Assembly (NCBI GenBank): GCA_964536025.1
Contig: CAZHXA010000015.1
Coordinates: forward strand, 1 to 50,295
Source: RGIG4576 sp964536025
GTDB taxonomy: Bacteria > Bacteroidota > Bacteroidia > Bacteroidales > Muribaculaceae
Direction of reading: 5' to 3'
Length of the DNA stretch: 50,295 nucleotides
Of the stretch, positions 1-7,683 are shown piece after piece; position 1 is the stretch's first letter, and every line of letters begins with the position of its first letter. The position numbers and the translations under genes were made by a program. The notes below the pieces were generated by a model. It saw only the letters and a program-made list of their open reading frames with translations. It had not been told where the DNA came from and made no database searches.

Positions 1-121
1 TTTTAAATATGTTAAGATTCAACAAGCCAACTCTTTTGCTCTTTGCTTGAATCCGTCACAAATATAATAAAAAATGTTATCGCAGGAGCTATTCAATATA
101 ATAAATTTATATAAAGTATAT

Positions 122-157
122 ACAAAAAAAATGGTCGCACCGTTACAAGTGCGACCA
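122..157 (-). terminator. rho-independent terminator of rpsA
   Basis: On the minus strand a 9-bp GC-rich stem (TGGTCGCAC / GTGCGACCA, arms 149-157 and 132-140) is followed directly by a run of T residues. It lies 34 bases past the rpsA stop codon, so it is the expected end of that transcript. Bases 1-120 to its left hold no gene that I can recognise. Confidence 0.85.
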
Positions 158-190
158 CATAATATAATCGAAAGATTTCTTATTCAGAGA

Positions 191-1969
191 TTATTTCTTT
201 GAAAGTTTTTCTTTCAATGCTGCAAGTTCTTCGATATCACCCAAAGTGGTTTTTTCGATGCTTGCTGCAGAAGCTGCTTCTTCAGCCTTAGGTTCAGCCT
301 TAGCTGCTTTCTTAGCTGCTTTCTTCACTTCAGCTTTAGCTTCGTCTTCGAAAATGCGGCTGTGAGAAAGGATGATACGTTTAGCTTCTTTATTGAATTC
401 GATAACCTTGAAGTTTAGCTTTTCATCAGCAACTGCTTGAGTTCCGTCTTCCTTAACCAAGTGTTTAGGAGTAGCGAAACCTTCAACGCCATAAGGAAGA
501 GCAATTACAGCACCCTTATCTAACAATTCGATGATAGTACCTTCATGAACGCTACCTACAGTAAATACTGTTTCAAATACGTCCCAAGGATTTTCTTCAA
601 GTTGCTTGTGTCCCAAGCTCAAGCGACGATTTTCTTTGTCGATTTCAAGAACTTGAACTTCGATTTCGGCACCGATTTGAGTAAATTCAGATGGATGCTT
701 GATTTTCTTAGTCCAAGAAAGGTCACTGATGTGGATAAGACCGTCAACACCTTCTTCCAATTCAACAAATACACCAAAGTTGGTGAAATTGCGAACCTTA
801 GCAGTGTGCTTAGAACCTACAGCGTAGGTTTCTTCAATCTTTTCCCATGGATCAGCCTTAAGTTGCTTGATACCTAAAGACATTTTACGTTCGTCACGGT
901 CAAGAGTAAGAACTACTGCTTCTACTTCGTCACCCACTTTCATGAAGTCTTGAGCAGAACGCAAGTGTTGAGACCATGACATTTCGCTTACGTGGATAAG
1001 ACCTTCTACACCAGGAGCAATTTCAACGAATGCACCGTAATCAGCCATAACCACAACTTTACCCTTAACAGTGTCACCTACCTTAAGTTCAGCGTCAAGA
1101 GCATCCCATGGATGTGGTTGAAGTTGTTTCAAGCCAAGAGCGATACGTTTCTTTTCGTCATCGAAATCAAGGATAACAACGTTCAACTTTTGGTCAAGAG
1201 AAACGATTTCTTCAGGATGATTTACGCGACCCCAAGAAAGGTCGGTGATGTGGATAAGACCATCTACGCCACCAAGGTCGATGAATACACCGTAAGAAGT
1301 GATATTCTTAACTGTTCCTTCAAGAACTTGTCCTTTTTCAAGTTTAGAGATAATATCTTTCTTTTGTTGTTCAAGTTCAGCTTCGATAAGAGCTTTGTGA
1401 GAAACAACAACGTTTTTAAATTCTTGGTTGATTTTAACTACCTTGAATTCCATTGTCTTGCCAACGAATACATCATAGTCGCGTATTGGCTTAACATCGA
1501 TTTGAGAACCAGGAAGGAATGCTTCGATACCGAATACATCAACAATCATACCACCCTTAGTGCGACACTTGATATAACCCTTGATGATTTCATCAGCTTC
1601 AAGAGCAGCATTAACACGATCCCAGCTCTTAGCTGCACGTGCCTTGCGGTGAGAAAGAAGAAGTTGACCCTTCTTATCTTCTTGGTTTTCAATAAATACT
1701 TCTACTACATCACCAACTTTTAGTTCAGGATTGTAGCGGAATTCGTTAAATGGGATAATACCATCTGACTTGTAGCCGATGTTAACTACAACCTCACGTT
1801 TGTTAAGTGCGATAACAGTACCTTCGGTTACATCTTTGTCCTTAATAGTGTTCAAAGATTCGTCATAAGTTTTTACCAATTCTTCCTTGGTTTTGTCCCC
1901 TAAAGTTTCGCCTTTTGCATAGGCTTCCCAATCAAAATCTTCGATTGGAGAATTTTTCAATTCGCTCAT
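191..1969 (-). CDS. rpsA: 30S ribosomal protein S1
   Basis: Ribosomal protein S1 binds mRNA at the small subunit and helps initiation on messages with weak Shine-Dalgarno signals, which is the normal situation in Bacteroidota. The 592-residue product shows six consecutive S1/OB-fold repeats at about residues 44-110, 127-195, 213-282, 297-368, 384-456 and 470-540. The later repeats carry the typical 'GVFVEL..GV.GLIHISDLSW' signature. A Lys/Ala-rich tail follows from about residue 545. The length is close to the family norm of about 560-600. The gene is monocistronic, with a promoter at 2032-2062, a hairpin leader, a tandem 13-bp A/T-rich repeat directly before the ATG, and its own terminator. 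Identification is secure. Confidence 0.98.
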   Translation of the reverse strand: MSELKNSPIEDFDWEAYAKGETLGDKTKEELVKTYDESLNTIKDKDVTEGTVIALNKREVVVNIGYKSDGIIPFNEFRYNPELKVGDVVEVFIENQEDKKGQLLLSHRKARAAKSWDRVNAALEADEIIKGYIKCRTKGGMIVDVFGIEAFLPGSQIDVKPIRDYDVFVGKTMEFKVVKINQEFKNVVVSHKALIEAELEQQKKDIISKLEKGQVLEGTVKNITSYGVFIDLGGVDGLIHITDLSWGRVNHPEEIVSLDQKLNVVILDFDDEKKRIALGLKQLQPHPWDALDAELKVGDTVKGKVVVMADYGAFVEIAPGVEGLIHVSEMSWSQHLRSAQDFMKVGDEVEAVVLTLDRDERKMSLGIKQLKADPWEKIEETYAVGSKHTAKVRNFTNFGVFVELEEGVDGLIHISDLSWTKKIKHPSEFTQIGAEIEVQVLEIDKENRRLSLGHKQLEENPWDVFETVFTVGSVHEGTIIELLDKGAVIALPYGVEGFATPKHLVKEDGTQAVADEKLNFKVIEFNKEAKRIILSHSRIFEDEAKAEVKKAAKKAAKAEPKAEEAASAASIEKTTLGDIEELAALKEKLSKK

Positions 1970-1970
1970 T

Positions 1971-1996
1971 AAATTAGTTAATAAAATTAGTTAATA
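1971..1996 (-). repeat. tandem 13-bp direct repeat in the rpsA translation-initiation region
   Basis: Two exact copies of AAATTAGTTAATA (plus-strand orientation, 1971-1983 and 1984-1996) sit immediately upstream of the rpsA start codon at 1967-1969. In the mRNA this gives an unstructured A/U-rich run ending one base before the AUG. There is no Shine-Dalgarno sequence. A role in initiation or S1 autocontrol is inference. Confidence 0.7.
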
Positions 1997-2030
1997 CTCT
2001 CCGTCGGCACTCATCGCCGACATTTAGAGT
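1996..2030 (-). promoter_or_regulatory. hairpin at the 5' end of the rpsA leader
   Basis: GTCGGC (2003-2008) and GCCGAC (2016-2021) form a 6-bp stem. A second outer pairing, ACTCT (1996-2000) with AGAGT (2026-2030), encloses it. The predicted transcription start is about 2025-2027, so the structure would lie at or very near the 5' end of the mRNA. A stabilising or autoregulatory function is possible but unproven. Confidence 0.5.
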
Positions 2031-2031
2031 G

Positions 2032-2062
2032 CAAAGTTAGGTATAAATTCCTATATAACAAT
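2032..2062 (-). promoter_or_regulatory. sigma-ABfr-type promoter for rpsA
   Basis: On the minus strand ATTG (2059-2062) is followed by a 19-base spacer and TAACTTTG (2032-2039). This matches the Bacteroidota primary sigma pattern TTTG/TAnnTTTG with one mismatch in the upstream box. Confidence 0.75.
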
Positions 2063-2081
2063 CACTTTTATTCAAAAAAAA

Positions 2082-2648
2082 TCATTTTGACGTTTTTTTT
2101 AGCGTTTTTTTAAGTGTAGCAGGATTTCCAGCCACTAAGCTATCATCGGGGACATCGCTTATTACCACACTCCCGGCAGCTACTATGCAACGGTTGCCTA
2201 TTGTCACACCCGGACATATGATAGCACCGCCACCTATCCAACAATCGTCACCTATTGTTATCGGATAAGAGTATTCTTGAGGCAAACGACGTTCCAAATA
2301 ATCTATAGGATGTTGTGGTGTATATATTTGCACATTAGGTCCTATAAGCGTGTGATGCCCTATTGATATTTCGCCACCGTCCAAAAAAGTACAACAATTA
2401 TTTATAAACACATTTTCACCTAAATGTATGCCATGACCGTAATCACAATAAAAAGGCGGTATTATCACAGCCGAATCAGGTATATCGGGAATCAATTTAC
2501 GCAACAAGTTGCTATAAGTATCCTCACTGCCATTCATTTTATTCATTTCAGTTGTGAGTGTATGAGCATATTTCATTCCGGCAACAAGTTCGGGCGTAGA
2601 GGTATCGACTAATTCACCGCTACGCATTTTTTCAATTTCAGTTTTCAT
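2082..2648 (-). CDS. maltose/galactoside-type sugar O-acetyltransferase (hexapeptide repeat)
   Basis: This 188-residue protein matches the Maa/LacA family, which transfers acetyl from acetyl-CoA to sugar hydroxyls in the cytoplasm. The N-terminus carries the Mac-type helical segment ('EIEKMRSGELV'). From about residue 65 onward there are left-handed beta-helix hexapeptide turns, with the conserved 'NCCTFLDGG' and 'IYTPQHP' stretches (catalytic His) and 'DDCWIGGGAIICPGVTIG'. It ends in a Lys/Thr-rich tail. The start codon overlaps the stop of the upstream HAD gene by 4 bases, so the two are probably translationally coupled. The exact sugar is not readable from the sequence. Confidence 0.88.
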   Translation of the reverse strand: MKTEIEKMRSGELVDTSTPELVAGMKYAHTLTTEMNKMNGSEDTYSNLLRKLIPDIPDSAVIIPPFYCDYGHGIHLGENVFINNCCTFLDGGEISIGHHTLIGPNVQIYTPQHPIDYLERRLPQEYSYPITIGDDCWIGGGAIICPGVTIGNRCIVAAGSVVISDVPDDSLVAGNPATLKKTLKKTSK

Positions 2649-3358
2649 AATATTTTTTTTATAGATTCAAGAGAGTCAACCACAACATCGGCATAGGGTA
2701 CACAATTTTTATCAAACCCCTTAATATTAAATAATAATGTGTGCCAACCGGCATTTTTAGCCCCCCTAATATCGGCATCATAATTATCTCCTATCATTAT
2801 GGTGGTTTCAGGTGTTGCTCCCGCTCGTGCCAATGCATAATCAAAGATACCTCGCAATGGTTTTGTAATGCCACAATCATCACTCAATACCAAGTGATGT
2901 ATATATTGTTCTATCCCGCTACTACGGAGTTTACGCAACTGAACTTCTTGAAATCCATTACTTAAAATATTCACATCGTAATGCTTCACAAGATATTCAA
3001 GTAGTTCTCGAGCTCCCGGCACAAGTTTATCGAGCGACGACAAGAAAAAAAGGTATTCATCATCAACAGCCTTAGCCAACACTTCAAGATTTTCTTTTAC
3101 TCCTATACATTCCAAGGTATAACGGTACCTCTCGGTAACAAGATAATCTTTTTCAATTTTCCCATAATGATACAATTCCCACAATTCATTATTTTTGGCA
3201 GCATAAATTTCGCGAAAGATATCATAATCGGGACAAAATGCCGATAAACCGAATTTATCATAAACATGCCTCAAAGCCACTTTACTATTTTCTGAAAACC
3301 ACCAAATCGTATCATCTAAATCAACGAATACCGTTTTTATATTATCAAACTTCTCCAT
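2645..3358 (-). CDS. YjjG-like HAD-superfamily phosphohydrolase
   Basis: The 237-residue protein has the HAD motifs in order: motif I 'FVDLDDTIW' near residue 12, motif II 'LSNG' near residue 133, a motif III lysine in 'GITKPLRGIF', and motif IV 'MIGDNYDADIRGAKNAG'. The helical cap between motifs I and II and the 'GITKP' segment fit the YjjG/pyrimidine nucleotidase group, which hydrolyses (often non-canonical) nucleoside monophosphates. Its substrate here is unknown. It is the first gene of a two-gene unit with the O-acetyltransferase. A TATTTTTG -7-like element lies at 3376-3383, but I see no good -33 box. Confidence 0.85.
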   Translation of the reverse strand: MEKFDNIKTVFVDLDDTIWWFSENSKVALRHVYDKFGLSAFCPDYDIFREIYAAKNNELWELYHYGKIEKDYLVTERYRYTLECIGVKENLEVLAKAVDDEYLFFLSSLDKLVPGARELLEYLVKHYDVNILSNGFQEVQLRKLRSSGIEQYIHHLVLSDDCGITKPLRGIFDYALARAGATPETTIMIGDNYDADIRGAKNAGWHTLLFNIKGFDKNCVPYADVVVDSLESIKKIL

Positions 3359-3683
3359 TTACCAAATGTTTTAGGCAAAAATAACATTTTTTCTTCAGCA
3401 ACATATAAATTCCCCTTGATTTGCTTATATAATCACACAAGAACAACTAAAAATGCAAGGTAATGATAAAAAAAAGGTCAAAAACGCAGAAAAACATATT
3501 TTCACTCTAAAAAATTTGCAATAAGCAGTTTATATTTCAAAAAATATTACGATATTTGCAAAACATTTCAAAAAAGCCTATCAATAGAGGTTTATAATGA
3601 ATCGATTAAAGCTATTTACTACAAATATGTAAATACTTTATTATTGTGATAAAAATATAACAATATTTAAAGATATAAAGAAA
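3359..3683. other. divergent intergenic region between the HAD gene and the HU gene
   Basis: This 325-base A/T-rich stretch separates divergent genes and contains no convincing open frame. It holds a minus-strand TATTTTTG (3376-3383), a candidate -7 element for the HAD/acetyltransferase unit. On the plus strand, GATATTTG (3551-3558) is a one-mismatch -7 element that could serve HU. Neither has a clear -33 partner. I see nothing else definable in it. Confidence 0.4.
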
Positions 3684-3968
3684 ATGACTAAAGCAGATAT
3701 CGTAAACGAGATTTCTAAATCTACCGGTATTGACAAAGCATCAGTGCTTGAAACAGTAGAGAAATTTATGGAAATTGTTAAAGACTCTCTTGCCAATGAA
3801 GAAGATGTATTCTTGAGAGGCTTTGGTAGCTTCATTGTGAAGACTCGTTCTCAAAAAACAGCTCGTAATATTTCAAAAGGTACTACAATCATAATTCCGG
3901 AACACAAAATCCCGGCATTCAAGCCTGCTAAAGTATTTATGGAGCAAGTAAAGCAAATTGAAAAATAA
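3684..3968 (+). CDS. HU-family DNA-binding protein
   Basis: This 94-residue histone-like protein would bend and compact DNA as a dimer. The N-terminus 'MTKADIVNEISKSTGIDK' is the standard HU/IHF helix pair. 'FLRGFGSFIVKTRSQKTARNISKGTTIIIPEH.IPAFKPAK' is the signature, including the DNA-intercalating arm, where the usual N/R-P becomes 'SKGTTIIIPEHKIPAFKP'. The length is normal. The 29-residue basic protein gene follows 46 bases downstream and may share the transcript. HU and IHF subunits cannot be separated by eye here. Confidence 0.95.
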   Translation: MTKADIVNEISKSTGIDKASVLETVEKFMEIVKDSLANEEDVFLRGFGSFIVKTRSQKTARNISKGTTIIIPEHKIPAFKPAKVFMEQVKQIEK

Positions 3969-4014
3969 CAATACAAAACAACAATATTTATTAATCTTTT
4001 TAAACTAAGTAGTT

Positions 4015-4104
4015 ATGCCAAACGGAAAGAAGCATAAAAGACACAAGATGGCTACGCACAAGCGCAAAAAGAGACTTAGAAAGAACAGACATAAGAAAAA
4101 GTAA
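4015..4104 (+). CDS. 29-residue AURKAIP1/COX24-type basic protein
   Basis: A very short open frame starts ATG CCA AAC GGA and ends AAG TAA. The product has 29 residues, beginning MPNGKKHKRHKMATHKRKKR and ending in a Lys/Arg/His-rich run. About 19 of its residues are Lys, Arg or His. I recognise this as the tiny protein annotated in Bacteroidota as AURKAIP1/COX24 domain-containing, related to mitochondrial ribosomal protein mS38. A ribosome-associated role is known for the mitochondrial relative and inferred here. It lies between HU and RNase E/G and is below the usual length cut-offs of gene callers, so it is easily missed. Confidence 0.85.
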   Translation: MPNGKKHKRHKMATHKRKKRLRKNRHKKK

Positions 4105-4137
4105 TTGTTTCTAATCTTTCTAAATTAAGTCATATCG

Positions 4138-4222
4138 AGAACAAACATAATGGGTGCATAATACAAGTATCTTCATTACGTTTGTTCTTTGTGCATTATA
4201 ATAGTTATAAGAGTATAACTAT
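4138..4222 (+). promoter_or_regulatory. two consecutive hairpins between the 29-residue gene and RNase E/G
   Basis: The first is a long inverted repeat: AGAACAAACATAATG (4138-4152) pairs with CATTACGTTTGTTCT (4174-4188) with one mismatch and a 21-base loop. The second is ATAGTTATA (4201-4209) pairing perfectly with TATAACTAT (4214-4222) over a 4-base loop. They could end the HU transcript, process it, or form a structured leader for the downstream ribonuclease. The sequence does not decide between these. Confidence 0.5.
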
Positions 4223-4269
4223 TTTCAGGACATACCTTTATGGGTAAACATTTTTAACAACCTTCTAAA

Positions 4270-5889
4270 ATGAGAAGCGAACTCGTAGTTAACGTTCAAC
4301 CCAACGACATTTTGACTGCCCTCCTTGAGGACACTCGTTTGGTTTCTCTTCAAAAAGAGCCACGCTATGCATCCTACGCCGTTGGGAATCTTTACTTGGC
4401 TAAAGTAAAAAAGTTAATGCCGGGTCTTAACGCAGCATTTGTAAATGTCGGATATGAAAAAGATGCCTTCCTACATTATCTTGATTTAGGCACACAATTC
4501 AAGACATTTTCTCAATGCGTAAAAAAATCTCTCGAGGATAAACGCAGTGTTCCAAACATAAGCAAATTGAAATTGCAACAAGACATCGACAAACAAGGTT
4601 CTATAACCGATGTCCTTACTTGTGGTCAAGAACTCATAGTTCAAATTGCGAAAGAACCTATTTCCTCAAAAGGTCCGCGTCTCACTACCGAAATTTCTTT
4701 TACAGGAAGATTACTCGTTTTAATTCCTTTCAGTGACAAAATTTCGGTTTCTCAAAAAATACGTTCATCAGAAGAACGTATGAGACTGCGACAACTTATA
4801 GAGAGTATCCGACCTGCAAACTTCGGAGTAATAATCCGAACTTCAGCCGAAGGAAAGCGTGTCGCTGAACTCAACAAGGAGTTCAAGGCACTCGTTAAGT
4901 GCTGGGAAGACAGTATCGCAAAGGCACAAAGAGCCGAAGCACCTTCGTTACTATACGAAGAAGAAAGCCGTGCCGTAAATGTGATTCGAGACATCTTCAA
5001 CCCCTCATTTGAGAACATCTACGTGAACGATGAAGAAGTTTTCCAACAAATCCACAACTATGTGAGTGCTATTGCTCCCGACAAAAAAGATGTGGTGAAA
5101 TTATACAACAAGGAAACTCCTATCTTCGATCACTTCTGCATCACAAAGCAGATTAAGACGTCTTTCGGAAAGACGGTTTCATTCAAATCGGGTGCATATA
5201 TTATCATAGAAAGCACCGAAGCCTTGCACGTCATCGACGTCAATTCGGGAAACCGCTCAAAAAGTTCGTCAAACCAAGAAAGCAACGCACTTGATGTAAA
5301 CTTGCGTGCAGCCGATGAGATAGCCCGCCAGCTTCGCCTACGAGACATGGGCGGTATTATCGTAATCGATTTTATTGACATGGCACAAGCCGAGCACCGT
5401 CAAACGCTTTACGAACACATGAAAGAAATCATGCAAAGCGACCGTGCACGTCACAACATTTTGCCACTGAGCAAATTCGGATTAATGCAAATCACACGTC
5501 AAAGAGTACGTCCCGTACTTGACATTGTAACAACCGAATCTTGCCCTTCTTGTGGCGGTAAAGGTGAAATTCAACCTTCTCTATTATTCACCGATGTGCT
5601 GAAAGACAAAATCGATTATTTGATACAATCTCTTAAAGTGAAAAAATTTGTGATGTATGTTCATCCCTATGTAGATGCTTTTCTTAAACGAGGTATTCTA
5701 TCGGAATATTTACGTTGGAGATTTGAATATCGATTCAAATTTAAAATATTGCCCGACCAGTCCTTGGCTTATCTCGAATACCGCGTCATAGACAACAACG
5801 GCAAAGAGATTGATCCAAAAGAAGAAAAAGACACCAATAGTTCAAACTCAAAAAAAGAATCACGTTCAAAATCTCAAAACGATGATTAG
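4270..5889 (+). CDS. rng: ribonuclease E/G family endoribonuclease
   Basis: This is a 5'-end-sensing, single-strand-specific endoribonuclease for rRNA maturation and mRNA turnover, acting in the cytoplasm. The 539-residue protein has the N-terminal S1 domain (about 38-130, 'VGNLYLAKVKKLMPGLNAAFVNVGYEKDAFLHYLD'), an RNase-H-like/5'-sensor region, and then the DNase-I-like catalytic core. The metal-binding aspartates appear as D323 in 'VIDVNSGNRS' and D367 in 'GGIIVIDFIDM'. The zinc-link cysteines are C425 and C428 ('SCPSCGGKG'). It lacks the long degradosome scaffold of E. coli RNase E, so it is of RNase G length, ending in a Lys/Ser/Asn-rich tail. Upstream hairpins at 4138-4222 could be regulatory. 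Confidence 0.96.
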   Translation: MRSELVVNVQPNDILTALLEDTRLVSLQKEPRYASYAVGNLYLAKVKKLMPGLNAAFVNVGYEKDAFLHYLDLGTQFKTFSQCVKKSLEDKRSVPNISKLKLQQDIDKQGSITDVLTCGQELIVQIAKEPISSKGPRLTTEISFTGRLLVLIPFSDKISVSQKIRSSEERMRLRQLIESIRPANFGVIIRTSAEGKRVAELNKEFKALVKCWEDSIAKAQRAEAPSLLYEEESRAVNVIRDIFNPSFENIYVNDEEVFQQIHNYVSAIAPDKKDVVKLYNKETPIFDHFCITKQIKTSFGKTVSFKSGAYIIIESTEALHVIDVNSGNRSKSSSNQESNALDVNLRAADEIARQLRLRDMGGIIVIDFIDMAQAEHRQTLYEHMKEIMQSDRARHNILPLSKFGLMQITRQRVRPVLDIVTTESCPSCGGKGEIQPSLLFTDVLKDKIDYLIQSLKVKKFVMYVHPYVDAFLKRGILSEYLRWRFEYRFKFKILPDQSLAYLEYRVIDNNGKEIDPKEEKDTNSSNSKKESRSKSQNDD

Positions 5890-5920
5890 AACGCTAAAAA
5901 CATTTCTTCTTTACACTATC

Positions 5921-5957
5921 AAAACGGCTGAGATATAAATATCTCAGCCGTTTTTTT
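5921..5957. terminator. bidirectional terminator between rng and apbE
   Basis: AAACGGCTGAGATAT and ATATCTCAGCCGTTT form a near-perfect stem around a 2-base centre, flanked by A residues on the left and seven T residues on the right. It sits between the convergent stops of rng (5889) and apbE (5956), so it can serve both strands. Confidence 0.9.
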
Positions 5958-6987
5958 ATTGTTTTACAAAAGAATCAAACCGTTTATTACTCCACAATGA
6001 CATAATACCGTTTTCATTGATATAAATGAGCAAACCTCCTATTTTCTCATTCGATTCAAGAAAAATCTTACTTTTTTCAGTACCCAGCACCATACATGCG
6101 GTTGCATAAGCATCTGCCAACATACAATTTTCGGCAATTATGCTAACACTCAACAAATTTGATTGCTCCGGGTATCCGGTCAACGGATTCATGGTATGAA
6201 CAACCTTTTTTCCTTCCACACTTTTATAATTTCTATAATTACCCGAAGTAGCAACACCGCCTTTATTAAGTTCTACTATGATTACACTTTCATGTAAGAC
6301 CGAGTCATTTGACTCAATAGGTTTATCTACGGCAATTCTCCACTTATCTCCCGAATGATTTTTCCCTTCAACTGCAATCTCGCCACCTATTTCAACCAAA
6401 TAATTGCTCACTCCGTTTCTTTTCAACATACGCCCAATTTCATCGCAAGCAAACCCTTTGGCTATAGCACTAAAGTCAAAAGATGTGCGAGAATCTTTTT
6501 TTACAATATACCCATCTTCCAAAGCCGTTTTTCCCAATCCTACAAACGCTTTTATGCTATCCACTTGTGAGCTATCGGGCAAAACACCATTCCCATTAAC
6601 AAATCCCCACATTTTCATAAGTGGCGACACCGTAGGGTCAAAAGCTCCTTGAGTTTCTTCATTCACTTTTACCGAAGTTTTATACAAATATGATAGCATT
6701 GTGTCAACTCCCAATTTCTCTCCATTATTAATACGCGAAATAAGCGAAGTCTTATTAAACATCGACAAGCTACCATCAACAGCTCTGAATATTGATTGTA
6801 TGGAATCATCAAGTTCTTTTTCGCACTTATAAGTTATATTATATTGAGTTGTCCACACTACACCAGAACACACTTTGTACTGTTTTGTTTTATCAAACAA
6901 GTTGCTACACACGACAACAACAAAAATTATTACAAATACAGCCAACCATACGGCTTTCTTATTTTTATTTTTCTTTAATTTTTCCAT
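5956..6987 (-). CDS. apbE: FAD:protein FMN transferase
   Basis: ApbE attaches FMN covalently to Thr/Ser of extracytoplasmic proteins such as NqrB/C and RnfG/D. The 343-residue product has a Lys-rich N-terminus, then one strongly hydrophobic segment (about 13-30), and is otherwise outside the membrane. Family motifs are visible: 'DGSLSMFN', 'FDPTVSPLMKMWGF', 'DFSAIAKGFACDEI', 'VEIGGEIAVEGKN', 'HTMNPLTGYP' and 'LADAYATACMVLG' (Mg-binding). Position -1 of the only possible lipobox cysteine is Val, so lipidation is doubtful. The -7 element TAACTTTG ends only five bases before the ATG, suggesting a leaderless or almost leaderless mRNA. It is divergent from the DJ-1/PfpI gene. Confidence 0.95.
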   Translation of the reverse strand: MEKLKKNKNKKAVWLAVFVIIFVVVVCSNLFDKTKQYKVCSGVVWTTQYNITYKCEKELDDSIQSIFRAVDGSLSMFNKTSLISRINNGEKLGVDTMLSYLYKTSVKVNEETQGAFDPTVSPLMKMWGFVNGNGVLPDSSQVDSIKAFVGLGKTALEDGYIVKKDSRTSFDFSAIAKGFACDEIGRMLKRNGVSNYLVEIGGEIAVEGKNHSGDKWRIAVDKPIESNDSVLHESVIIVELNKGGVATSGNYRNYKSVEGKKVVHTMNPLTGYPEQSNLLSVSIIAENCMLADAYATACMVLGTEKSKIFLESNEKIGGLLIYINENGIMSLWSNKRFDSFVKQ

Positions 6988-6992
6988 AACAA

Positions 6993-7019
6993 CAAAGTTA
7001 GAAAAAATCCGTATATTTG
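6993..7019. promoter_or_regulatory. overlapping divergent -7 elements for apbE and the DJ-1/PfpI gene
   Basis: The 62-base gap between the two start codons holds a minus-strand TAACTTTG (6993-7000) directed at apbE and a plus-strand TATATTTG (7012-7019) directed at the DJ-1/PfpI gene. Both fit TAnnTTTG. A good -33 TTTG is not evident for either, although TTTA lies 21 bases upstream of the apbE box. Confidence 0.5.
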
Positions 7020-7049
7020 TATAAATCGATATTATAAAAATAAATACTT

Positions 7050-7610
7050 ATGAAAAAGGCTTATATTTTTCTTGCAAACGGATTTGAAGAAATCGAAGCA
7101 TTAGCAACCGTCGACATTCTAAGAAGAGCCGGCATTACTGCAACAACTGTTTCTATTACATCATGTTTACAGGTAACAGGAGCTCATAACATAGAAGTTG
7201 CTGCCGACATTACCATCGACAAAGTTGAAAAGTGTAACAACGAAGATTGGCTAATTCTTCCCGGGGGTATGCCCGGAGCTACTAACCTCGCTTCATGCGA
7301 AACATTGTGTCGCATGCTTCGCTCCCACAACGAACAAAATGGATATATTGCGGCAATTTGTGCTTCACCGGCAGTAGTTCTTGCTCCTTTAGGAATTCTT
7401 GATAAAAAAGAAGCCACTTGCTATCCCGGATTTGAAGAAGCATTGAAAGACTGCAAGGCAAAAACCGATGCTGTCGTCGTCTACGACAATATAATAACCG
7501 CCAATGGTCCCGGTAACACAATAGCTTTTGCACTTACCATTATCAAAAAAGCCCTAAATGAGAAATCTTCACGAGAAACAGCCGAAGGATTATTAGTTTC
7601 TCCCCTTTAA
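7050..7610 (+). CDS. DJ-1/PfpI family protein (YajL/ThiJ-like)
   Basis: The 186-residue cytoplasmic protein is a single DJ-1/PfpI domain. The N-terminus 'AYIFLANGFEEIEALATVDILRRAG' has the conserved Glu, 'LILPGGMPGATNL' follows, and the nucleophile elbow is 'AAICASPAVVLAPLGIL' with the reactive Cys. 'ANGPGNTIAFALTII' closes the fold. YajL-type members have been reported as chaperone, glyoxalase or deglycase enzymes. Older annotation as a thiazole biosynthesis enzyme has no support in this context. It stands alone, with its own -7 element and a shared terminator. Confidence 0.93.
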   Translation: MKKAYIFLANGFEEIEALATVDILRRAGITATTVSITSCLQVTGAHNIEVAADITIDKVEKCNNEDWLILPGGMPGATNLASCETLCRMLRSHNEQNGYIAAICASPAVVLAPLGILDKKEATCYPGFEEALKDCKAKTDAVVVYDNIITANGPGNTIAFALTIIKKALNEKSSRETAEGLLVSPL

Positions 7611-7632
7611 TAAGCAACAATAATAACAACAT

Positions 7633-7676
7633 AAAAAGGCTCGGTAGCATTTATTTTGCACTCGAGCCTTTTTCGT
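7633..7676. terminator. bidirectional terminator between the DJ-1 gene and the sensor kinase
   Basis: AAAAAGGCTCG (7633-7643) and CGAGCCTTTTT (7663-7673) form an 11-bp stem with A and T tracts at the ends. It is placed between convergent stops at 7610 and 7684. Confidence 0.88.
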
Positions 7677-7683
7677 AATTGTT

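Noticed and set aside
17..56. Imperfect hairpin near the left edge, considered as a tRNA or terminator
   Set aside because: The arms pair only with a bulge, no T run follows, and no tRNA arms or T-loop sequence can be fitted.
992..1723. Plus-strand 243-codon open frame opposite rpsA
   Set aside because: It is antisense to strongly conserved S1 repeats, has a composition unlike a protein family, and lacks a promoter.
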